Assembly: GCF_014647315.1 (NCBI RefSeq)
Contig: NZ_BMOY01000026.1
Coordinates: forward strand, 1-38,049
Direction of reading: 5' to 3'
Length of the DNA stretch: 38,049 nucleotides
Source: Paenalicyclobacillus cellulosilyticus
GTDB lineage: Bacteria > Bacillota > Bacilli > Alicyclobacillales > Alicyclobacillaceae
The notes beneath the pieces were generated by a model. The model was given only the letters and a program-made list of their open reading frames with translations, did no database searches and had not been told where the DNA came from. Shown in pieces: positions 33,323 to 38,049 of the stretch. The number at the start of each line of letters is the position of its first letter. Positions within the stretch are counted from its first letter, which is position 1. Both the position numbers and the translations under genes were made by a program.

Positions 33323-34048
33323 TCATGGCGATGCCAACGGCTGGCTGTGTCCGTAGCGAGGCACCGGGCCGCTTCCCGGAGCCGCCCAGCGGACCGCGTT
33401 GGCGATGACGCGCTGGATCTGCGGATGATGATAGGTCGGATACGTCTCGTGGCCGGGCCGGAAATAGAACACCTTCCCCCGGCCGCGCCGGTACGCGCAA
33501 CCGCTGCGGAACACCTCGCCGCCGGTGAACCAGCTGACGAACACCAATTCATCCGGCGCCGGAACATCGAAGTGCTCGCCGTACATCTCCTCCCGTTCGA
33601 GTTCGATGTACTCGCCGAGCCCTTCCGCCACCGGATGCGACGGGTTGACGACCCAAATCCGCTCCGTGTCGTTCGCCTCGCGCCACTTGAGGTCGCACGA
33701 GGTGCCCATCAACCGCTTGAACACCTTCGAGAAGTGACCGGAGTGCAGCACCACCAGGCCCATGCCGGACCAAACGCGCCGGACGACGTCCTCCACCACC
33801 TCATCCGCCACCTCGTGATGCGCCATGTGCCCCCACCAGATGAGCACATCCGTCTCCGCCAACACTTCGGGTGTCAACCCGTGGCGCGGCTCGTCCAGGG
33901 TCGCCGTGCGTACGGCAAACCCCTGTGCCGAGAGCGGCCGCGCGATGGCCTCGTGAATGCCGTCCGGATACACTTGCCGGACCGCCTCGTGCATCTTCTC
34001 GTGCCGAAACTCGTTCCACACCGTCACCCGAATCGGTTGCGCCATCAT
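33323..34048 (-). CDS. ThuA-like (trehalose utilisation) domain protein
   Basis: A 241-residue protein of the glutamine-amidotransferase-like fold. Two ATGs in tandem (34048, 34045) follow AAAGGGG. Family landmarks are [13 protein letters not shown] at the N-terminus, [13 protein letters not shown] (about 68-80), [14 protein letters not shown] (about 96-109), and a C-terminal [22 protein letters not shown]. The catalytic Cys of true amidotransferases is absent, as usual for ThuA. ThuA proteins occur with Gfo/Idh/MocA dehydrogenases in sugar operons and are implicated in keto-sugar handling. The next gene encodes such a dehydrogenase. A 94-base gap separates it from the aldolase gene upstream. 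Confidence 0.88.
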   Translation of the reverse strand: MMAQPIRVTVWNEFRHEKMHEAVRQVYPDGIHEAIARPLSAQGFAVRTATLDEPRHGLTPEVLAETDVLIWWGHMAHHEVADEVVEDVVRRVWSGMGLVVLHSGHFSKVFKRLMGTSCDLKWREANDTERIWVVNPSHPVAEGLGEYIELEREEMYGEHFDVPAPDELVFVSWFTGGEVFRSGCAYRRGRGKVFYFRPGHETYPTYHHPQIQRVIANAVRWAAPGSGPVPRYGHSQPLASP

Positions 34049-34142
34049 CCGTACCCCTTTCCCTGTTATTGCGCAGCATGCTGAGAACGGGAGCCGCCTG
34101 TCCTGCCTGCGGCCACCCCGACTGCGACCACCCGACGGTGCC

Positions 34143-34799
34143 TCAACCCCGCCCGGCCCGCGCCTGCTTGACGCGCGCCATCACGTCTTCCGCCCGCCGC
34201 CGGATGGCCGCCCAGTCTTGCGCCGCCACCTCGTGCTTGGGCACCAGTGAACTGCCCAATCCCACGCCGACGGCCCCCGCTTCCAGGAACGCCGCCAGGT
34301 TGTCGGCCGTGAGCCCTCCGGTCGGCAGGAACGCCGTCCCGGCGAACGGCCCCAGCAGATCCTTCAAGTACCCGACGCCGAGCGGACCCGCCGGGAACAG
34401 CTTGAGCACCGGCGCGCCCGCCGCAATGGCCTGCGCGATCTCGGTCGGCGTGAGCACCCCCGGCACCATCGGCCGCCCGTGCGCCCGCGCGACCTGCACC
34501 AGGCGGACGTCCAGGTGCGGGCTGAGCAGGTACTCCGCCCCGGCCGCCACCGCAGCGCGGATCTGGTCCTCGTGCATCACGGTGCCCGCGCCGAGGAACA
34601 CCGCATCCCCGTGCCGCGCCCGCAACGTCCGGATGGCCTCCGCCCCGGCCGCGGAATCCATCGTGATCTCAAGCGCCGTGATCCCGGCCTCCACCAAGGC
34701 GTCGGTGACCGGGAGCAGCGCCTCCTCCGGCAACTTCCGCAAAATCGCGATCACGCCCGCTTCGCGCAACCGCTCGACACGCGCGTCGAAACTGCTCAT
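34143..34799 (-). CDS. 2-keto-3-deoxy-6-phospho-sugar-acid aldolase (KDPG/KDPGal type)
   Basis: A 218-residue class I aldolase, the usual length for Eda. ATG at 34799 with GGAGGGGAG upstream. Schiff-base Lys 133 lies in VLKLFPAG and the catalytic Glu 44 in ALEITMD; the phosphate-binding glycines are in [12 protein letters not shown] and [10 protein letters not shown]. It cleaves KDPG or KDPGal to pyruvate and glyceraldehyde 3-phosphate. With DgoD and the adjacent kinase it completes a De Ley-Doudoroff-type galactonate route, and it would equally serve UxaA-derived KDG. Whether it is selective for KDPG or KDPGal (Eda versus DgoA) cannot be told by eye. Confidence 0.92.
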   Translation of the reverse strand: MSSFDARVERLREAGVIAILRKLPEEALLPVTDALVEAGITALEITMDSAAGAEAIRTLRARHGDAVFLGAGTVMHEDQIRAAVAAGAEYLLSPHLDVRLVQVARAHGRPMVPGVLTPTEIAQAIAAGAPVLKLFPAGPLGVGYLKDLLGPFAGTAFLPTGGLTADNLAAFLEAGAVGVGLGSSLVPKHEVAAQDWAAIRRRAEDVMARVKQARAGRG

Positions 34800-34863
34800 C
34801 GTCTCCCCTCCCGCCCAAGCCGCCTGGATGCGCCCAGGCAGCCGAGAGCTGACTTCAGAGACT

Positions 34864-35841
34864 TCAACGCAAAACGCCTTCCTCCTGCTGCAGATGGCGC
34901 TTTGCCTCACGCCAGAGGGGATAGCCTTCGTAATCCCCTTCCGCGGTGACGGCGAACGCGCCGACCAGGGTCCCCAGGCGCATCGCCTCGGCCACTGGCC
35001 AACCGCGCGCCATACCGGCGATGAACCCCGCATTGAACCCATCGCCCGCGCCCACCGTGTCGACCACCGCCGCCACCGGCCAGGCGGGCACCGTCAACAC
35101 CTCGTCTCCCATGCACGCCGCCGCGCCCGCCGCGCCGCGCTTGACAATCACGCCGCGCCCCGCAAACCCGCACGCGCGCAGGGAAGCGGCGACGGCGGCC
35201 GGATCCGAGGTACCGAGCAGCGCCTCCGCCTCTTCGTCTCCCAAGAAGTACCAATCCACCCACGGCGCCACTTGGGCGGCCAACGCCCGCCAGGCAGCGA
35301 GATCGGCCAGCTTGCGGCGCACATTGATGTCAAACGACACCGTACAACCGCCTTGCCGCGCGGCGGTGAGGAGGGACGTCAAACCCGCCGCGGCCTCCGG
35401 CCCGAGCATCCCCGTGATGCCGGTGGTGTGAAGCCATGTCCACGTCCCTTGCTTCAACGCTTGCAGGATGGGCGCAAGTTCCCACCGCCCTTGCGCCATC
35501 GGCGAAGTCGAACGGTAGTAATAGACCGACGTCGCCCCGTCCAGGCCCGCCCACTGCTTGAAGAAGACCGCGGTGGGATAACCCTCCACGCGCGCCACGC
35601 ACGAGGTGTCCACCCCTTCCGCCCGGGCCGCGCGAACGATGCGCTCGCCGAACGGATCGTCCCCGACGGCGCACGCCAGCGCGGACGGCACCCCGAGCCG
35701 CGCCAGGCCGATGGCGGTGTTGAGTTCCGCCCCGGCTGCGTAGGGCGTAAATCCGCCGACGGCCGCCAAGCTGCCGCGCCGGTCGGGCACAAGCACCACG
35801 AGCGGTTCACCGGCGCACAGCACCTTCATCGCCGCATCCAA
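34864..35841 (-). CDS. PfkB family 2-keto-3-deoxy sugar-acid kinase (KdgK-like)
   Basis: About 325 residues. I placed the start at the TTG at 35841, 6 bases after AGGTGAT; the ATG at 35829 lacks a site and is the alternative. The ribokinase fold shows GGFTPYAAGAELNTAIGLARLG (substrate Gly/Asn region), SFDINVRRKL (near residue 170) and the catalytic anion-hole motif DTVGAGDGFNAGF with Asp as base. It should phosphorylate 2-keto-3-deoxy-gluconate or -galactonate at O6 using ATP. DgoK of enterobacteria belongs to another fold, so this is the KdgK type. It is the first gene of a minus-strand run through aldolase, ThuA, Gfo, M20 and dehydrogenase. Confidence 0.88.
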   Translation of the reverse strand: MDAAMKVLCAGEPLVVLVPDRRGSLAAVGGFTPYAAGAELNTAIGLARLGVPSALACAVGDDPFGERIVRAARAEGVDTSCVARVEGYPTAVFFKQWAGLDGATSVYYYRSTSPMAQGRWELAPILQALKQGTWTWLHTTGITGMLGPEAAAGLTSLLTAARQGGCTVSFDINVRRKLADLAAWRALAAQVAPWVDWYFLGDEEAEALLGTSDPAAVAASLRACGFAGRGVIVKRGAAGAAACMGDEVLTVPAWPVAAVVDTVGAGDGFNAGFIAGMARGWPVAEAMRLGTLVGAFAVTAEGDYEGYPLWREAKRHLQQEEGVLR

Positions 35842-35861
35842 CGCTCCATCACCTCGCGACC

Positions 35862-35867
35862 ATTGTA
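35862..35867 (-). promoter_or_regulatory. -10 of the kinase-led sugar-acid operon
   Basis: TACAAT on the minus strand, about 20 bases before the kinase TTG, so the leader would be short. A GGATCAT box (35875-35869) lies just upstream and resembles the boxes near dgoD. No strong -35 is seen, which suits an activated promoter. Confidence 0.45.
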
Positions 35868-35899
35868 CATGATCCACCCGAAGCGTGCGGGAATTACGA

Positions 35900-35905
35900 T
35901 ATAAT
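35900..35905 (+). promoter_or_regulatory. -10 of the UxaA-type operon
   Basis: A perfect TATAAT, 73 bases before the TTG start used for the first large subunit. It is only 32 bases from the opposing -10 of the kinase operon, so the two promoters overlap back to back and probably share control. The -35 region is poor. Confidence 0.5.
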
Positions 35906-35977
35906 CAACATAGTCACCCGCGGGGTTTCCCGGCCATGCATGGTCACACAGCGCGGGAGAATGGAGGGCATCCCGAA

Positions 35978-37150
35978 TTGAACCTGGCCGGCGTGCAACT
36001 CACCGGTTACCGGCGGGCGGACGGCCGCGCCGGCGTCCGCAACCATGTGCTCGTGATGCCGTTGTCCTACGAGGTCAACCAGGTGGCAGAACGAATCTGC
36101 GCCGAAGCGGCGGGGGCGGTGACCTTCCGCCACCAGCACGGCATTGCCCAGACAGGGGACGATCTCGCTCAGACCGTGCGCGTGTTTCGCGGTTTCGCCA
36201 CCCACCCCAACGTCTTCGGGGTGGTGCTCGTCGCCTGGGGCGGCGAACCGTTCGACGTGCAAGCGCTTGCGGCGGAGGCGGAACAGGCCGGCAAACGAGT
36301 GGCGCTCGTCAGCCTGCGCCAAGCGGGCGGCATCCGGCAGGCCATCGCCCAAGGCGCCGCTGCCGCCCGGGCCTTCCTGGAAGCGCGGGATCGCGTCCGG
36401 CGGGAACCCATCTCGCTCGCCGACATCATCCTCGGGACGGAGTGCGGCGGATCGGACGCGTGTTCCGGCATCTCCGCCAATCCGGCGCTCGGCGTAGTCA
36501 GCGACATGCTCGTCGCGGCCGGCGGCACGTCCATCCTCGCCGAGACGACCGAGCTCATCGGCGCGGAACACCTGTTGGCCGCGCGGGCGGCTTCGCCCGA
36601 CGTCGCGGAGCGGATCCTGTACATCGTGCGCCGGATGGAAGAGAACGCGATGCACATGGGAGTCGACATCCGCGGCGCCCAGCCTTCCCCCGGCAACATC
36701 GAGGGCGGCATCACCACCATCGAGGAGAAAAGCCTCGGTTGTATCCACAAAGGAGGCACCAGCCCCGTCCGCGAGGTCGTTGAGTACGCGGAACGGCCGC
36801 GCGAAAAAGGCCTCGTCATCATGGACACCCCGGGCCACGACATCGAGCAGGCGACCGGGATGGTGGCGGGAGGCGCCCAGATCATCATCTTCACCACCGG
36901 GCGGGGAACGCCGACCGGATCGCCCATCGCGCCGGTCATCAAGGTGGCGACCAACGACTTCACGTATGAGCGGATGCGCGCCAACATCGACTTCAACTGC
37001 GGCGGCGTCATCCGCGGCGTCGAGACGGTCGAAGAGGCCGGAAGGCGCCTTTTCCAGACGATGATCGACGTCATCAACGGTGCACTGACGCAATCCGAAC
37101 GGCTCGGTCACCGCGAGTTCGGCATCTACCGCATCGGTCAAAGTTTGTGA
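35978..37150 (+). CDS. UxaA-type altronate/galactarate dehydratase large subunit, first copy
   Basis: About 390 residues from a TTG at 35978 that follows GGAGGG by 9 bases; the ATG at 35936 has no site and lies close to the predicted transcript start. The family opening is GYRRADGRAGVRNHVLV. Conserved blocks include HQHGIAQTGDDLAQT, ILGTECGGSDACSGISANP, SLGCIHKGG, FTTGRGTPTGSPIAPVIKV and DFNCGGVI. Such subunits, with a small SAF subunit, dehydrate altronate, galactarate or sulfolactate. Two cysteines usual in the N-terminal half are missing: HGC is HGI, and GLGCE is AWGGE. The second large copy downstream keeps both. Confidence 0.88.
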   Translation: MNLAGVQLTGYRRADGRAGVRNHVLVMPLSYEVNQVAERICAEAAGAVTFRHQHGIAQTGDDLAQTVRVFRGFATHPNVFGVVLVAWGGEPFDVQALAAEAEQAGKRVALVSLRQAGGIRQAIAQGAAAARAFLEARDRVRREPISLADIILGTECGGSDACSGISANPALGVVSDMLVAAGGTSILAETTELIGAEHLLAARAASPDVAERILYIVRRMEENAMHMGVDIRGAQPSPGNIEGGITTIEEKSLGCIHKGGTSPVREVVEYAERPREKGLVIMDTPGHDIEQATGMVAGGAQIIIFTTGRGTPTGSPIAPVIKVATNDFTYERMRANIDFNCGGVIRGVETVEEAGRRLFQTMIDVINGALTQSERLGHREFGIYRIGQSL

Positions 37151-37266
37151 GCCGCACGCTGTGCCGGCGACCGCCGCGGAACGTGACCGGCCGTACACCG
37201 AACCTGGAAATCCGTCTGCACACGGTGGCAAGTCGTGAATCTTGGCGGCAAGGAGTGAAGCATTCC

Positions 37267-37614
37267 ATGGCAGCGCCGCATGCGCCCTCCGGGCGCGCCT
37301 TTCTCCAGATGCACCCTGACGACGACGTGGCCATCGCCCTCACCGAGCTTGCCCGCGGAACCGAGATTGCCGACCCGGACGGCCGGTTTCGCGTCGTCCT
37401 CCAGGACGACATCCCGTTTGGCCACAAGTTCGCCATCCGCCCCATTGCCAAAGGCCAGCCGGTGCGCAAGTACGGCCAGGTCATCGGCGCGGCGAGCCGG
37501 GACATCGCGCCGGGGGAACACGCCCACGTGCACAACATCGAGAGCCTGCGCGGCCGCGGGGACCTGGCGCGCCACGCAGGCCGAATCCAGGTGAAAGGAG
37601 GCGCCGGGGCATGA
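37267..37614 (+). CDS. UxaA-type dehydratase small subunit (SAF domain)
   Basis: A 115-residue SAF-domain protein; ATG at 37267 about 11 bases after AAGGAG. Landmarks are DDVAIALTELARG, QDDIPFGHKFAIRPIAKGQPVRKYGQVIG and a C-terminal GEHAHVHNIESLRGRGD, where His-x-His is typical of UxaA/SuyA/GarD small domains. It forms the dehydratase with a large subunit. It lies between two large-subunit genes: 116 bases after the first and overlapping the second by 4 bases (ATGA), so the second is its likelier stoichiometric partner. Confidence 0.92.
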   Translation: MAAPHAPSGRAFLQMHPDDDVAIALTELARGTEIADPDGRFRVVLQDDIPFGHKFAIRPIAKGQPVRKYGQVIGAASRDIAPGEHAHVHNIESLRGRGDLARHAGRIQVKGGAGA

Positions 37615-38049
37615 CGCGCATCCTCGCCTACCCGCGCCCGGACGGTCAAATGGCCGTCCGCAACCACCTGTTCGTGCTGCCCGCCGTCGTCTGCGCGAAC
37701 CAGGTGGCCATCGACGTCGCCCGCGACATCCCTGGCGTCAAGTATGTCGAACACCAGCACGGCTGCGCGCAGATTGGCGCCGATCTCGCCCAGACGCAGC
37801 GGGTGTTCAGCCACCTGGCGGCACACCCGAACGCGTTTGCCACCATGCTGGTGGGCCTCGGTTGCGAGGGCGTCGTCACAAAAGACCTGTACGAACAGAC
37901 ACGGTTGCGCACAACGAAGCCGCTCGCGGTGATCCTGATCCAGGAGGCGGGCGGCACGCCCGGCGCGCGGGCGGAGGTGGCCGCCTGGGCGGCGCGCGAG
38001 CAGGCACGTGCTGCGCAGGCTGTGCGCACCGCCGCCGACTGGCCGGCGT
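37611..38049 (+). CDS. UxaA-type dehydratase large subunit, second copy (cut by window end)
   Basis: The first 146 residues of a second large subunit; the gene runs off the window. Its ATG overlaps the small-subunit stop. It begins ILAYPRPDGQMAVRNHLFV and continues with YVEHQHGCAQIGADLAQTQR and MLVGLGCEGVVTKDLYEQ, so unlike the first copy it has both N-terminal cysteines of the family. It is a clear but diverged paralog of the first copy. The metal-site region expected further downstream cannot be seen. Confidence 0.9.
   Translation, partial: MTRILAYPRPDGQMAVRNHLFVLPAVVCANQVAIDVARDIPGVKYVEHQHGCAQIGADLAQTQRVFSHLAAHPNAFATMLVGLGCEGVVTKDLYEQTRLRTTKPLAVILIQEAGGTPGARAEVAAWAAREQARAAQAVRTAADWPA

Noticed and set aside
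34074-34083. CAGCATGCTG palindrome upstream of the ThuA-like gene as an operator
   Set aside because: Ten bases only, no second copy seen at the related promoters, and not placed over a recognisable -10.

Overview
The window is GC-rich (about two thirds G+C by eye) and densely coded. It looks like a chromosomal segment of a spore-forming Firmicute of the Bacillales type, possibly thermophilic. Evidence: a 449-residue Bacillus-type glucose-6-phosphate isomerase; a LysM-LysM-GH18 protein built like the spore-cortex enzyme SleL/YaaH; a NiaR-type 3H repressor; a BmrC/BmrD-like ABC exporter pair; strong AAGGAGG-type ribosome binding sites; and many GTG and TTG starts. I cannot name the genus. I see no tRNA, rRNA, insertion sequence, phage gene or CRISPR array, and no gene-free stretch longer than about 300 bases.

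Region 1 (1-6963) is a MoxR-type membrane locus. One minus-strand operon reads GDPD-type membrane protein, DUF4129, DUF4350, MoxR ATPase, DUF58. It meets a plus-strand SpoIIM/DUF95 gene, which is divergent from an RDD membrane protein cut by the window edge. Region 2 (7022-10614) is a heterodimeric ABC exporter whose first gene lacks a canonical start codon. Region 3 (10853-20517) holds pgi, a secreted M1-type metallopeptidase translationally coupled to niaR, an NhaC-type antiporter, an unrecognised membrane-anchored protein, the SleL-like glucosaminidase and an OmpR-type two-component system.

Region 4 (20563-27515) holds fabI, a LipL-like octanoyltransferase, a LysR regulator divergent from an unusual PurA-family protein, a GlcD/D-lactate-dehydrogenase-type flavoprotein and an MFS transporter.

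Region 5 (27622 to the end) is a sugar-acid catabolic cluster. It encodes D-galactonate dehydratase (DgoD), a 3-hydroxyisobutyrate dehydrogenase-type reductase, a sorbitol-dehydrogenase-type Zn enzyme, an M20 amidohydrolase, a Gfo/Idh/MocA oxidoreductase next to a ThuA-like protein, a KD(P)G-type aldolase and a PfkB-type 2-keto-3-deoxy sugar-acid kinase. Divergent from these are three UxaA-type dehydratase genes in the order large, small (SAF), large. DgoD and the UxaA-type dehydratases should both yield 2-keto-3-deoxy acids, which the kinase and aldolase would convert to pyruvate and a triose phosphate. The oxidoreductases and ThuA-like protein probably feed sugars or polyols into this route. 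This cluster, the odd UxaA triple and the divergent PurA are the most interesting parts of the window.
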